A DNA stretch of 64,000 bases from Paracoccaceae bacterium (GTDB lineage Bacteria; Pseudomonadota; Alphaproteobacteria; Rhodobacterales; Rhodobacteraceae), in assembly GCA_020622085.1 (NCBI GenBank), contig JAHRYM010000001.1:1511293-1575292 (forward strand), given 5' to 3'. The notes beneath the pieces are model-generated. The model was not told the DNA's origin. It worked only from the letters and a program-made list of their open reading frames with translations, and did not search any database. Positions within the stretch are counted from its first letter, which is position 1. Each line of letters starts with the position of its first letter. Positions 17,016 through 26,052 of the stretch are shown one piece after another. The position numbers and the translations under genes were made by a program.

Positions 17016-17513
17016 TTACGGCTGGGTGGTGGTGCCGTGCGCGGAATGGTCGGTGCCGTGCGCGTCACCGCCCTTCGACGCTTCGACCTGGAACTCGACC
17101 GTCACCGGACCGGCCTTTTCAAAGGTCAGCGTCACCGGCACCTTGTCGCCTTCCTTCACCGGCGCCTTGATGTCCATGAACATGATGTGCAGGCCGCCCT
17201 TTTCGAAGGCGACGGTCTGGCCGGCGGGAATTGCCACTTCGGGTTGTTCGGTCATCGTCGCCATGCCGTTGGCATCGACGGAGGACAGGTGCACCTGGGT
17301 CATGCCGATCCCGGAGGCGGCGGAAAGCAGCTTGTCCTCGGCGGTGCCGGTGTTCTCGATCGTCATGTAGCCGCCGGCGACCTTGGCGTTTTCAGCCGGA
17401 GCCGGAATCGACGGGTGGGTGATCGTCAGATCGCCGGCCTTGTAGTCATGCGCGACGGCAGGAAGGGCCGTGGTGAACAGAAGGGCCGCGAAGGGCAGAG
17501 CGAATTTGAGCAT
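17016..17513 (-). CDS. Periplasmic copper chaperone PCu(A)C
   Basis: A 165-residue exported protein. The signal peptide FALPFAALLFTTALPAVAHD is followed by a cupredoxin-like domain with the copper ligands of the H-x(n)-M...HxM motif: VHLSSVDANGMATM and GGLHIMFM. PCu(A)C delivers Cu(I) to the CuA or CuB centre of cytochrome c oxidase. The His-rich tail (AHGTDHSAHG) may also bind metal. An ATG three codons upstream (17522) is possible, but AAGGA lies 8 bases before the ATG at 17513. The DUF2946-like gene lies upstream on the same strand. Confidence 0.9.
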   Translation of the reverse strand: MLKFALPFAALLFTTALPAVAHDYKAGDLTITHPSIPAPAENAKVAGGYMTIENTGTAEDKLLSAASGIGMTQVHLSSVDANGMATMTEQPEVAIPAGQTVAFEKGGLHIMFMDIKAPVKEGDKVPVTLTFEKAGPVTVEFQVEASKGGDAHGTDHSAHGTTTQP

Positions 17514-17701
17514 GTCATTCATCCTTGGTTGGGGCACCGCTCGCCTTGTGCGGGCGGTGCGGAAAAGATCGGGTCTGGAAGGTTTGGCAGGGACGGCGTG
17601 GAGTCCCCTGCCCGCAGGGGCACCGCATCGCGCGCGGCCAGGCGCGCGCCCTTGGGCCGCCCATGCCGCCGCCGATGTCTCCCGGCGCCTGATTCTGCGG
17701 A

Positions 17702-18070
17702 TCAGGCCAGCGGCGGTGCGCGCGCGGGATCGGTGCGATCGGCAGAGATCAGGGGAGGGTCGCAGGGCCTGAGCTTCGGCCAGCCAACCTGCCGGATGAC
17801 GGCATCACGCCGGATGACACCGCCCCGCTCGGGAAGCACGATCGAGGCCACAAGGCGGCAGGCTTCGCAGCCAAGGGCCTCGGCCTTGTCCTGATGTTCG
17901 GTTGCGCCGCAAAGACTGTCGCCCGGCACACCCTGCAGGGCGGCAAGGTTCAGCAAGGCCCGGTCAGGCAGGGTGGTAAACCCGCGATGCCCGAACCCGG
18001 CAGCCACGAGCCCGAGGCAAAGCGCCAGAGGCATGAGCAGGGTAGCAAGTCGGTGGCGCAGGATCGGCAT
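17702..18070 (-). CDS. Small exported Cys-containing protein, DUF2946-like
   Basis: A 122-residue protein with an N-terminal hydrophobic segment (ATLLMPLALCLGLVAAGFG) and a CGATEHQDKAEALGCEAC cluster near residues 54-71. The layout recalls DUF2946 proteins, which have a Cys pair near the C-terminus and are often found beside copper genes. It lies upstream of the PCu(A)C gene on the same strand (188-base gap), so copper handling is a reasonable guess. The family call is from memory and not certain. Confidence 0.5.
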   Translation of the reverse strand: MPILRHRLATLLMPLALCLGLVAAGFGHRGFTTLPDRALLNLAALQGVPGDSLCGATEHQDKAEALGCEACRLVASIVLPERGGVIRRDAVIRQVGWPKLRPCDPPLISADRTDPARAPPLA

Positions 18071-18449
18071 GATCCGTGGTTAGCATGACCGGGTGACCGG
18101 GGAAAGGGCAGGTTTGCCGCAGGGCGGCGTCGGCCCGGCACGGTGTCTTTGTGGCGGATCGGCGGGGTGGCGGGCGGGGTGGCAGGGCCGCGCCCGGCAG
18201 GGGGGGCGCCTGTCAGCAACCGGCAGGATTTCGGCGTTCGGTCCCGGTTTTCCCGAGGGGCTGCGGATTGGTGTCAGGGATTGATCCCGGGTGGGGTTCG
18301 GTCCGGACCCTGACGCGCGTCGTTCGGCCAACGATCGGGCCGGCAACCGAAGGGGCAAAGGGAGGCCCCGGTCAAACAGGTGCAGGAATTGTCCTGTGCG
18401 CAGGCGCTTCTGCCTTGCCGCCCGGGCCGCCCGTGCCAAGGCGTGCCGC
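18071..18449. other. Intergenic stretch with no recognisable gene
   Basis: 379 bases, very GC-rich, between the DUF2946-like gene and the DUF1289 gene. Open frames exist on both strands but their translations are Arg/Pro/Gly-rich with no family look. I see no tRNA, no clear hairpin with a T-tract and no repeat shared with other parts of the window. It may carry the promoter of the copper-related genes. Confidence 0.4.
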
Positions 18450-18731
18450 CTATTCGGCGCCCCGGCCCGCGCGTCCGCCCCGGCGTTTGCGAAGCCGGTC
18501 CCTGCGCCCCGGAAGTTCGTCCATGATCGCGTGGCGCTGCTCGGCTGTCATCGCGTTCCAGCCGCCGATCTCGGCCACCGTGCGATGGCAGCCGATGCAG
18601 ATGCCTGCCGTCGGGTGCACCGAACAAAGCCTGATGCAGGGGCTCTCGACTTCCTTGCGCCGCCACAGATCGTCGGTGTCGGTCGGGCCGGTCGCAGCCG
18701 CCGACGCGCGGTTCGGGGTCACCTGATCCAT
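18450..18731 (-). CDS. DUF1289 domain-containing protein
   Basis: A 93-residue protein with the DUF1289 core SPCIRLCSVHPTAGICIGCH: four spaced Cys plus His, then TVAEIGGWNAMTAEQRHAIM. The Cys pattern suggests a metal or iron-sulfur site; function is not established. The C-terminus is basic (RDRLRKRRGGRAGRG). It starts 30 bases after the ruvX stop on the same strand, so it is likely the last gene of the ccmI-ruvX transcript. Confidence 0.85.
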   Translation of the reverse strand: MDQVTPNRASAAATGPTDTDDLWRRKEVESPCIRLCSVHPTAGICIGCHRTVAEIGGWNAMTAEQRHAIMDELPGRRDRLRKRRGGRAGRGAE

Positions 18732-18761
18732 GGCTGGCCTCTCCGTTCCCTCTGTGCGACC

Positions 18762-19235
18762 TCAACCGCGCCCGAGATGGGCGGCACGGTCCAACAATCC
18801 TTGCAGGATATACCCTGCGGCCACATGATCTATGACCTCGGCGCGACGCTTTCTAGACGTATCCGCCTCGAGCAGCGCGCGTTCGGCGGCGACGGTGGAC
18901 AGGCGTTCATCCCAGAAGGTGATCGGCAGGGGCGTCAGCTTTTCAAGGTTGCGGGCAAAGGCGCGGGTCGACTGGCAGCGCGGGCCTTCGCTTCCGTCCA
19001 TGTTGCGCGGCAGGCCGAGCACAAGGCCGGCAAGCTCCCTGTCCGCCACGATCTCGAGAAGCCGCGCCGCGTCTTGCGTGAACTTTATCCGCCGGATCGT
19101 CACAAGCGGCGTTGCGACCGAACGAAGCCGGTCCGAGACCGCAACCCCGATGGTCTTGTCGCCCAGATCAAGCCCCGCGATCGCCCGGTGCGGAGGAAGG
19201 GTGGCCAGGAACGCCTCGGGCGTCTCGAGGATCAT
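18762..19235 (-). CDS. ruvX: Putative Holliday junction resolvase / pre-16S rRNA nuclease
   Basis: A 157-residue YqgF/RuvX family RNase H-fold nuclease. Seen: the N-terminal GLDLGDKTIGVAVSD with the first catalytic Asp, VLGLPRNMDGSEGPRC, FWDERLSTVAAERAL with the catalytic Glu, and the C-terminal DHVAAGYILQ with the last Asp. YqgF processes the 5' end of 16S rRNA and has been linked to Holliday junction resolution. Its start overlaps the ccmI stop (ATGA), so the two are coupled. Confidence 0.92.
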   Translation of the reverse strand: MILETPEAFLATLPPHRAIAGLDLGDKTIGVAVSDRLRSVATPLVTIRRIKFTQDAARLLEIVADRELAGLVLGLPRNMDGSEGPRCQSTRAFARNLEKLTPLPITFWDERLSTVAAERALLEADTSRKRRAEVIDHVAAGYILQGLLDRAAHLGRG

Positions 19236-20470
19236 TCGATCAGTCCGGCCCGGCGCGCGGCCGCATCAAGCGTGGCCAAGCCACCTGCATCGCCCGCCAG
19301 CGCCACACGGGCACGGTCCAGCGCCGCCGTCCCGCGATCCCGATCGCCAAGCTGGCCCAGCGCCTCGATGAGCCGCACCCAGTCTGCCTCCTTGCCGCCC
19401 TCCGTCGCCAGCCTCCGGTCCAGCCGGTCGACCATGCCCAGGATCATCGCCTGCCGGTCTTCGGTCGACATCTCGGCAGCCGCCGCCATTGCCGCCGCAT
19501 CGGGCCCGGGTGCATCCGGGGCAGCCACCACGGGGGCGGGGGCCGTGTAGGGTATCCCGGCGGCAAGGGCCAGCCCCTCGATCTGCTCGCGCACAAGCGC
19601 CATCCAGGGCGCGCCTTGCGGACCTTCCTCTGCCAGCGGGCGCCAAAGCCCGAAAGCAAGGTCCGGGCGCAGGTTCTGCGCATACATCAGCCCCAGATAG
19701 AAGCCTGCGGTGGGATCCCCGGGGTCACGCTCCCGCACGGCCTTCAGCGCGGCTTCGGCCTCGGGCGAGACATACCCCCCGGCCGCCATGACCTGCGCAT
19801 CCGCCAGCGCCAGATAATCCGCCGCAATCGCCGCCGTTCCCTTCAGGTTGATCACCACGGCCTGGGCACGGGCAGCGGCGGCGAAATTGCCCAGCGCCGC
19901 CTCGTTCCTGGCCAGCAGCTCGTGCCCCTGCAGGTCGCCGGGCCGGGCCGCGACCGCCTTGCGCAGCCGCTCCATCAACTCGGCCTCCTCGGGCGTGGGT
20001 GGTGCGGGCGCCGCTGCGGGCGCGCGGAGTTCGGCCTCGGCCTGCGGGATGCGGTTGCGCAGGATCTCGTCGGCCCGCGCAAGCCGCGTCGCAATCGGCA
20101 TGTCGGGATAGCCCGGTGCCCCGAGCCAGGCATAAAGCCCGAAGCTCGCGGCCAGGAGCAGCGCGGTCGCTCCGGTTGCCGTCCAGAGCGCCGCCGGCCC
20201 GGCCGTCCCGCCCCTTTGCCCCGATGCCGCCAGGGCGCGGTCGGCTTCAAGGATCCTGCGCGAAATCTCGACCCGCGTGCGCGCCGCCTCATCGGGCGCA
20301 AGGACTCCGCGCTCGAGGTCGCGCTCGATCCCGGCGAGTTGCCCGCGCCAGACCTTCAGATCGAAAAGCGCGGCCGGCTCGGCGGCGGTCTGCGCCGACC
20401 GGGCCATCGCCCGGATCAGCGTCATCGCCACCAGAACCGTCAGGCCCAAGGCCGCCAGAGCATAGCCCAT
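19232..20470 (-). CDS. ccmI: Cytochrome c biogenesis protein CcmI (CycH type)
   Basis: A 412-residue haem-lyase partner that holds apocytochrome c for haem attachment. N-terminal membrane segment MGYALAALGLTVLVAMTLI, then the CcmI signature QLAGIERDLERGVL and RVEISRRILEADRAL, a second membrane segment about residues 95-118, and a periplasmic region of TPR-like helices (for example DLQGHELLARNEAALGNFAA). Length fits the long alphaproteobacterial form. It heads the minus-strand transcript ccmI-ruvX-DUF1289. No other ccm genes are in the window. Confidence 0.85.
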   Translation of the reverse strand: MGYALAALGLTVLVAMTLIRAMARSAQTAAEPAALFDLKVWRGQLAGIERDLERGVLAPDEAARTRVEISRRILEADRALAASGQRGGTAGPAALWTATGATALLLAASFGLYAWLGAPGYPDMPIATRLARADEILRNRIPQAEAELRAPAAAPAPPTPEEAELMERLRKAVAARPGDLQGHELLARNEAALGNFAAAARAQAVVINLKGTAAIAADYLALADAQVMAAGGYVSPEAEAALKAVRERDPGDPTAGFYLGLMYAQNLRPDLAFGLWRPLAEEGPQGAPWMALVREQIEGLALAAGIPYTAPAPVVAAPDAPGPDAAAMAAAAEMSTEDRQAMILGMVDRLDRRLATEGGKEADWVRLIEALGQLGDRDRGTAALDRARVALAGDAGGLATLDAAARRAGLIE

Positions 20471-20740
20471 CCGTCATCTCCTGTTCTCTCAGGACTTACC
20501 TAAGCGACCCGCGCCCGCTGCAAAAGTCCGAAGTCGCACCCGGCGCTGACACGATGTCGCAAGCGCCCTTGCGTTCCGGCAGGTGCAAATCCGCCGCTGC
20601 TGCGCACCGAGATGTCGGAATCCTCACGATCATGCCGCTTGACGAAGCGTTCCCGGGTGGTTCAGACGGCATCAAGATCGGCAGGACAGCGAAGCCGCAG
20701 CGGCACGCTGGAATCGACACAACAAAGCGGGGTAGGGATG

Positions 20741-21988
20741 ATGAAGCGGTATTCCATGTTTGCCGTCGCCCGCGAGGGGTTGAATTACCACCTCGGCTGG
20801 GGCCGTGCCTGGCGCAATCCGGCGCCGAAGAAGAAATACGACGTGATCATCGTCGGGGCCGGCGGCCACGGCCTTGCCACGGCCTATTACCTTGGCAAGA
20901 ACTACGGCATCCGCAACGTCGCCATCATCGAAAAGGGCTGGCTCGGCGGCGGCAACACCGGGCGCAACACGACGATCATCCGCTCGAACTACCTGCAGGA
21001 TCCGTCGGCGGCGATCTACGAAAAGGCGCGGAGCCTTTACGAGACGCTGAGCCAGGATCTGAACTACAACGTCATGTTCAGCCCGCGCGGCCTGCTGATG
21101 CTGGCCCAGACCCACCACGAGGTGCGCGGCTACCGCCGCACGGTCTATGCCAACAACCTGCAAGGCGTGACCACCGAATGGATCGGCCCCGAACGCGTCA
21201 AGCAGATCGTGCCGATCATGAACATCCACGGCCCGCGCTATCCGGTCCTCGGCGCGCTCTACCAGGCCCGTGGCGGCACCGCACGCCATGACGCGGTCGC
21301 CTGGGGCTATGCCCGCGCATGTTCCGACATGGGCATGGATATCATCCAGCAATGCGAAGTCACCGGCATCCGCCAGGTGAACGGCAAGGTCACGGGCGTC
21401 GATACCACCAAGGGCTCGATCGACTGCGACAAGCTCGGCCTTGTGGTCGCCGGCCACACCTCGGTTCTGGCCGACATGGGTGGCTTCCGCCTGCCGATCG
21501 AATCGCTGGCGCTGCAGGCGCTGGTCTCCGAACCGATCAAGCCCTGCATGGACGTGGTCGTGATGGCCAACACGGTGCATGGCTACATGTCGCAATCCGA
21601 CAAGGGCGAGATGGTGATCGGCGGCGGCACCGACGGGTTCAACAACTACACCCAGCGCGGCTCCTGGCACCATGTCGAGGAAACCGTGCGCGCGCTGGTG
21701 GAAACCTTCCCGATGATCTCGCGGCTGAAGATGCTGCGGCAATGGGGCGGCATCGTCGACATGACCGGCGACCGCTCGCCCATCCTGTCGAAGACGCCCC
21801 TTGGCAACTGCTTCGTCAACTGCGGCTGGGGCACCGGCGGGTTCAAGTCGATCCCCGGCTCGGGCTGGGCGATGGCCGAATTGATGGCGCGGGGCGAACC
21901 CGGGCCGCTGACGGAAGAATTCTCGATGTATCGCTTCCGCGAGGGCAAGTTCATCGATGAAAGCGTCGCCGCCGGGGTGGCGCACTGA
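20741..21988 (+). CDS. soxB: Sarcosine oxidase beta subunit
   Basis: A 415-residue FAD/FMN-binding subunit of heterotetrameric sarcosine oxidase, which demethylates sarcosine to glycine, giving a C1 unit to tetrahydrofolate and H2O2. The FAD-binding motif DVIIVGAGGHGLATAYYLG is near residue 30, followed by NTGRNTTIIRSNYL, and FVNCGWGTGGFKSIPGSGW near the C-terminus. Two ATGs (20738 and 20741) are adjacent; I use 20741 for spacing from GCGGGG. This sox is unrelated to sulfur oxidation. The alpha, gamma and delta genes follow, but glyA and folate genes often seen in such operons are absent here. Confidence 0.93.
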   Translation: MKRYSMFAVAREGLNYHLGWGRAWRNPAPKKKYDVIIVGAGGHGLATAYYLGKNYGIRNVAIIEKGWLGGGNTGRNTTIIRSNYLQDPSAAIYEKARSLYETLSQDLNYNVMFSPRGLLMLAQTHHEVRGYRRTVYANNLQGVTTEWIGPERVKQIVPIMNIHGPRYPVLGALYQARGGTARHDAVAWGYARACSDMGMDIIQQCEVTGIRQVNGKVTGVDTTKGSIDCDKLGLVVAGHTSVLADMGGFRLPIESLALQALVSEPIKPCMDVVVMANTVHGYMSQSDKGEMVIGGGTDGFNNYTQRGSWHHVEETVRALVETFPMISRLKMLRQWGGIVDMTGDRSPILSKTPLGNCFVNCGWGTGGFKSIPGSGWAMAELMARGEPGPLTEEFSMYRFREGKFIDESVAAGVAH

Positions 21989-22001
21989 TGGCCTCTATCC
22001 T

Positions 22002-22030
22002 CCTTCATCTTGGTTCAAACATCCCGGGGG
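22002..22030 (-). repeat. REP-like interspersed repeat, copy between soxB and soxD
   Basis: Read on the minus strand this is CCCCCGGGATGTTTGAACC followed by AAGATGAAGG, a diverged relative of the elements at 13865-13900 and 39791-39824. It is joined on the right by a short GC hairpin (22033-22049). It separates two genes that are normally adjacent or overlapping. Confidence 0.45.
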
Positions 22031-22032
22031 TC

Positions 22033-22049
22033 CGGGGGCAGAGCCCCCG
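22033..22049 (+). other. Short GC-rich hairpin in the soxB-soxD spacer
   Basis: CGGGGGC and GCCCCCG form a 7-bp stem with the 3-base loop AGA. No T-tract follows, so full termination is unlikely, but it could tune message stability or readthrough between soxB and soxD. It abuts the REP-like element, which in these genomes often comes with such a GC hairpin. Confidence 0.45.
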
Positions 22050-22070
22050 TCAGCCCGGACGGAGCACGAC

Positions 22071-22394
22071 ATGCTGATCCTTGAATGCCCCTGCTGCGGC
22101 GTGAAGGCCGAGGAAACCGAACTTGCCCCCGGCGGCGAGGCGCATCTGAAGCGCTTCGGGCCGGGCTCGTCGGACGCGGACTTCGACAGCTACATGTTCG
22201 CCCGCGCGAACCCGAAGGGTGTCCATTTCGAACGCTGGCGCCATGCCAACGGCTGCGGCAAGTGGTTCCTCGCCGCCCGCTGCACCGCCACGCTCGAAGT
22301 CTTCGGCACCTATCCCGCCCAGACCACCGAACCTCCGGCCGAACTCCAGGCCTATATCAAGTCGCGTCGCCCCGAATGGGAGGGTTACAAATGA
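22071..22394 (+). CDS. soxD: Sarcosine oxidase delta subunit
   Basis: A 107-residue zinc-binding small subunit. N-terminal MLILECPCCGVKAEETEL has the CPxCG knuckle, and GCGKWFLAARCTATLEVFGTY carries further Cys. The length and SRRPEWEGYK-type C-terminus fit SoxD. The frame is open upstream to 21957, but that part is spacer and repeat; the ATG at 22071 gives the family N-terminus. Its stop overlaps the soxA start (ATGA). Confidence 0.92.
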   Translation: MLILECPCCGVKAEETELAPGGEAHLKRFGPGSSDADFDSYMFARANPKGVHFERWRHANGCGKWFLAARCTATLEVFGTYPAQTTEPPAELQAYIKSRRPEWEGYK

Positions 22395-25369
22395 GCACCC
22401 GTCTGGCCCGGGGTGGTCGCCTGATCGACCGCACGAAGCCCATCACCGTCACCTTCAACGGCCGCCGTATGGCCGGCTACCTGGGCGACACGCTGGCCTC
22501 GGCCGTTCTCGCCAATGACCAGATGATGGTCGGCCGGTCCTTCAAGTATCACCGCCCGCGCGGGGTGGTGGCCTCGGGCGCCGAGGAACCCAACGCCCTA
22601 GTGGGCCTTGGCACCGGCGGCCGGTTCGAGCCGAACCAGCGCATGACCACGACCGAGGCCTTCGACGGCGCCGAAACCGCCAGCCAGAACCACTGGCCAA
22701 GCCTTGAATTCGACATCGGCGCGATCAACAACAAGTTCGGGCGCCTTTTGCCCGGCGGCTTCTACTACAAGACCTTCATGTGGCCGCGCAGCTTCTGGAA
22801 GCATGTCTACGAGCCGATCATCCGCCAGTCGGCGGGGCTCGGGAAAGTTCCGACCGACCGTGACGCCGACCGTTACGAACAGGCCTATGCATTCGCCGAT
22901 GTCGCCGTCGTCGGCGCCGGCATTGCCGGTCTGACCGCAGCACTTGGCGCGGCGAAGGCGGGCAAGCGCGTCATCGTTCTGGAAATGACCCCGGCTTGCG
23001 GCGGACGCGCGGTTGTCGATGGCATCACCATCGACGGGCAGGGCGCCGATGCCTGGGTCGCTGCGGCGGTCGAGGCGCTGCGCGGCATGGACAATGTCAC
23101 GCTGATGACCCGCACCATGGCGACCGGGCTTTACGACCACGGCTACCTGATGGCTGCCGAACGCATTGCCGACCATACCCCCGGCGACGGGCGTCCCAAG
23201 CAGCGCCTGTGGCGGATCCGCGCCGGCGAGGTGATCACGGCGACCGGCGCCATCGAGCGCACGCTGTCCTTCGCCGGAAACGACATCCCCGGCGTCATGC
23301 TGGCGGCGGCGGTGCGCGACTATGTCGTGAATTACGGCGTCAGCATCGGCGACCGCACGGTGATCGTCACCAACAACGACGATGCCTATCGCACGGCGCT
23401 GGCGCTGCTGGATGCCGGGCTGCGCGTGCCGGCGGTGATCGACGCGCGCGCCAATGTTACCGGCGCGCTGGCCCAGGCGGTGCGTGATCGCGGCGTCCGG
23501 GTGCTGGCCGGCCATGGTGTCGCCAAGGTCCACGGCGGCAAGCGCGTCACCGGTGTCGCAATCTGTGCCCAGGCCGGCGAAGGTGCGATGATCGAGGAAA
23601 TCGCCTGCGACTGCGTCGCCATGTCGGGCGGCTGGTCGCCGGTCGTCCATCTCTGGTCGCATTGCGGCGGCAAGCTGAACTGGGACGAGACCTCCGCCAT
23701 GTTCCGCCCCGACCCGCAGCGCCCGCCTCTGGGTGCCGACGGTCGCGGCATGGTCCGCGCCGTCGGTTCGGCCAACGGCATGTTGACGGCGGATGCGGTG
23801 CTCGCGGACGCCCATGCCGCCTTCGGCTCGGGCGCGGCCCCCGCCACCGATGCCCCGGCGGAAGCCGCGATGGAACCGGTCTGGATCATGCCGCAGGGCG
23901 CTGGCCCCAAACTGCGCATGAAGATGTGGCTCGACCCGCAGAACGACGTCAAGGTTTCGGACGTGCAGCTTGCGGCGCGCGAAGGCTACGAGTCGGTCGA
24001 GCATACCAAGCGCTACACGACGCTCGGCATGGCGACCGACCAGGGCAAGATGAGCAACATCAACGGCCTGGCGGTTCTTTCCAATGCACTGCATCAGCCG
24101 ATCCCGGCGACCGGCACCACGACCTTCCGCCCGCCCTACACGCCGCTGAACTTCGGCGCCATCGCCGGCGAGGCCCGGGGCGAGATCTTCCAGCCACTGC
24201 GCCGCACGCCGATCCACGACTGGCACGAGACGCATGGCGTCGAATGGGAACCCGTGGGCCTCTGGCGCCGCCCGTTCTGCTACCGCCGCCCCGGTGAATC
24301 GACCGAGGCCGCCGTCAACCGCGAGGTTCGCAACACCCGCCAGAACCTTGGCCTGCTCGACGCCTCGACGCTGGGCAAGATCCTGGTCAAGGGGCCTGAC
24401 GCGGGCAAGTTCCTCGACATGCTCTATACGGGCGTCATGTCGACGCTTGCCGTGGGCAAGTGCCGCTATGGGCTGATGTGCAACGAACAGGGCTTCCTCA
24501 GCGATGACGGCGTCGTTGTCCGCCTGTCCGAGGACAGCTGGCTTTGCCACACCACCTCGGGCGGGGCCGATCGCATCCACGGCTGGATGGAGGACTGGCT
24601 GCAATGCGAATGGTGGGACTGGAAGGTGCATACCGCCAACCTGACCGAACAGTTCGCACAGATCGCCGTTGTGGGTCCCAATGCACGCAAGCTGCTGGAA
24701 AAGCTGGGCGGCATGGATGTCTCGAAGGAGACGCTGCCCTTCATGGCCTTTGCCGAAGGCACGCTCGGCGGCTTCGACGCCCGGGTGTTCCGGATCAGCT
24801 TCTCGGGTGAGCTCAGCTATGAAATCGCGGTTCCCGCCAGCCAGGGCCGGGCTTTCTGGGAAAAGCTGCATGACGCGGGCCAGGAATTCGGCCTGATGCC
24901 TTACGGCACCGAATGCCTGCACATCCTGCGCGCCGAGAAGGGCTTCATCATGATCGGTGATGAAACCGACGGTACGGTGATCCCGCAGGATCTGAACATG
25001 GCCTGGGCGATTTCCAAGAAGAAGGCCGACTATCTGGGCAAGCGCGGCCAGGAACGCAGCTATCTGGCCAGCGCTGACCGCTGGAAACTGGTGGGTCTGG
25101 AAACGCTTGACGGATCGGTTCTGCCGGATGGCGTCTATGCGGTGGCACCGGGCGTCAACGCCAATGGCCAGCGCAATGTGCAGGGGCGTGTCACCTCGAC
25201 CTACTTCTCGCCCACGCTTGGACGCGGGATTGCGATGGGTCTGGTGAAGCACGGGCCCGACCGCATGGGCGAGGTGCTGGATTTCCCCGGCGACAACGGC
25301 AAGATCCACCAGGCCCGGATCGTCGATCAGGTCTTTTTTGACAAGGAAGGGGCGAAAAACGATGCCTGA
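22391..25369 (+). CDS. soxA: Sarcosine oxidase alpha subunit
   Basis: A 992-residue large subunit. N-terminal region STRLARGGRLIDRTKPITVT with a 2Fe-2S ferredoxin-like fold (no cluster Cys expected), then the NAD-binding Rossmann domain DVAVVGAGIAGLTAALGAAK near residue 173, and a C-terminal glycine-cleavage-T/folate-binding half from about residue 600 (VEWEPVGLWRRPFCYRRPGE). This half takes the methylene group to tetrahydrofolate. It starts inside the soxD stop and overlaps soxG by 8 bases. Confidence 0.94.
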   Translation: MSTRLARGGRLIDRTKPITVTFNGRRMAGYLGDTLASAVLANDQMMVGRSFKYHRPRGVVASGAEEPNALVGLGTGGRFEPNQRMTTTEAFDGAETASQNHWPSLEFDIGAINNKFGRLLPGGFYYKTFMWPRSFWKHVYEPIIRQSAGLGKVPTDRDADRYEQAYAFADVAVVGAGIAGLTAALGAAKAGKRVIVLEMTPACGGRAVVDGITIDGQGADAWVAAAVEALRGMDNVTLMTRTMATGLYDHGYLMAAERIADHTPGDGRPKQRLWRIRAGEVITATGAIERTLSFAGNDIPGVMLAAAVRDYVVNYGVSIGDRTVIVTNNDDAYRTALALLDAGLRVPAVIDARANVTGALAQAVRDRGVRVLAGHGVAKVHGGKRVTGVAICAQAGEGAMIEEIACDCVAMSGGWSPVVHLWSHCGGKLNWDETSAMFRPDPQRPPLGADGRGMVRAVGSANGMLTADAVLADAHAAFGSGAAPATDAPAEAAMEPVWIMPQGAGPKLRMKMWLDPQNDVKVSDVQLAAREGYESVEHTKRYTTLGMATDQGKMSNINGLAVLSNALHQPIPATGTTTFRPPYTPLNFGAIAGEARGEIFQPLRRTPIHDWHETHGVEWEPVGLWRRPFCYRRPGESTEAAVNREVRNTRQNLGLLDASTLGKILVKGPDAGKFLDMLYTGVMSTLAVGKCRYGLMCNEQGFLSDDGVVVRLSEDSWLCHTTSGGADRIHGWMEDWLQCEWWDWKVHTANLTEQFAQIAVVGPNARKLLEKLGGMDVSKETLPFMAFAEGTLGGFDARVFRISFSGELSYEIAVPASQGRAFWEKLHDAGQEFGLMPYGTECLHILRAEKGFIMIGDETDGTVIPQDLNMAWAISKKKADYLGKRGQERSYLASADRWKLVGLETLDGSVLPDGVYAVAPGVNANGQRNVQGRVTSTYFSPTLGRGIAMGLVKHGPDRMGEVLDFPGDNGKIHQARIVDQVFFDKEGAKNDA

Positions 25370-25916
25370 TACCGTCAGTGCCTTGAATGGCAAGACCTAC
25401 GCCGGCTTTGTCGACATCGCGGAAGCCGGGCTTCAGGGGATGATCACGCTCCGGGGTGATCTGGCCTCGGCTGCGCTGGCCAAGGCGGTCAAGGCCGCCG
25501 TCGGGACCAAGGTTCCCGACCAGCGCCGGATCGTGACGGCGGGGGGCAAGTCCGCGCTCTGGATGTCGCCCGACGAACTGTTGCTGCTGGTGCCCTATGT
25601 CGAGGCGCCGGGGATCGCCGCACAGCTTTCCGAGAGCCTTTCGGGCGAACATGCGATGGCGGTCAACGTCTCGGACGCGCGGGCGATGTTCCGCATCAAG
25701 GGTGCCAAGGCATCCCAGGCGCTGCAAAAGCTGGCACCCGTCGATTTCGCATCGCTTGGCGACGACGAGGTGCGCCGGTCGCGCATCGCGCAGGTTGCGG
25801 GCGCGCTCTGGAAATCGGGACCGCAGGAGTTCACGCTGGTGAGCTTCCGCTCGGTCGCGGGCTATGTCATGGGGCTTCTGGAAAGCTCGGCCCGGCCGGG
25901 ATCCGAAATCGCCTGA
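25362..25916 (+). CDS. soxG: Sarcosine oxidase gamma subunit
   Basis: A 184-residue subunit. Typical stretches are ALWMSPDELLLLVPY, AVNVSDARAMFRIKGAKA and SFRSVAGYVMGLLES at the C-terminus, the fold being related to a T-protein domain. The ATG at 25362 overlaps the end of soxA by 8 bases; a longer frame to 25338 lies inside soxA. It is the last gene of the sox operon; a GC hairpin follows at 25943-25963. Confidence 0.93.
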   Translation: MPDTVSALNGKTYAGFVDIAEAGLQGMITLRGDLASAALAKAVKAAVGTKVPDQRRIVTAGGKSALWMSPDELLLLVPYVEAPGIAAQLSESLSGEHAMAVNVSDARAMFRIKGAKASQALQKLAPVDFASLGDDEVRRSRIAQVAGALWKSGPQEFTLVSFRSVAGYVMGLLESSARPGSEIA

Positions 25917-25942
25917 CAAGACGGCGTATTGATCAACGGGGC

Positions 25943-25963
25943 GCGCGGCCGGGATGGCCGCGC
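25943..25963 (+). terminator. GC hairpin after soxG, weak terminator
   Basis: GCGCGGCC and GGCCGCGC form a perfect 8-bp stem around the loop GGGAT, 26 bases after the soxG stop. The following bases (CCTTGG) are not a T-tract, so efficiency is uncertain. Confidence 0.45.
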
Positions 25964-26052
25964 CCTTGGCGTTCCATGAGCCTGCTTGACCCTGTGGAAC
26001 GCCTGTGGCCTTAGTGGCGTTGAGCCGCGAACCACAGACGAAAGGAAACGCC

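Noticed and set aside
20531-20560. Two GTCGCA-type half-sites upstream of soxB as a possible regulator site
   Set aside because: Only short direct similarity (AGTCGCA and TGTCGCA); too weak to call, and no AraC-type regulator gene is adjacent.
22598-25393. 931-codon minus-strand frame over soxA
   Set aside because: soxA on the plus strand is a well-defined protein; the antisense is a typical high-GC shadow.
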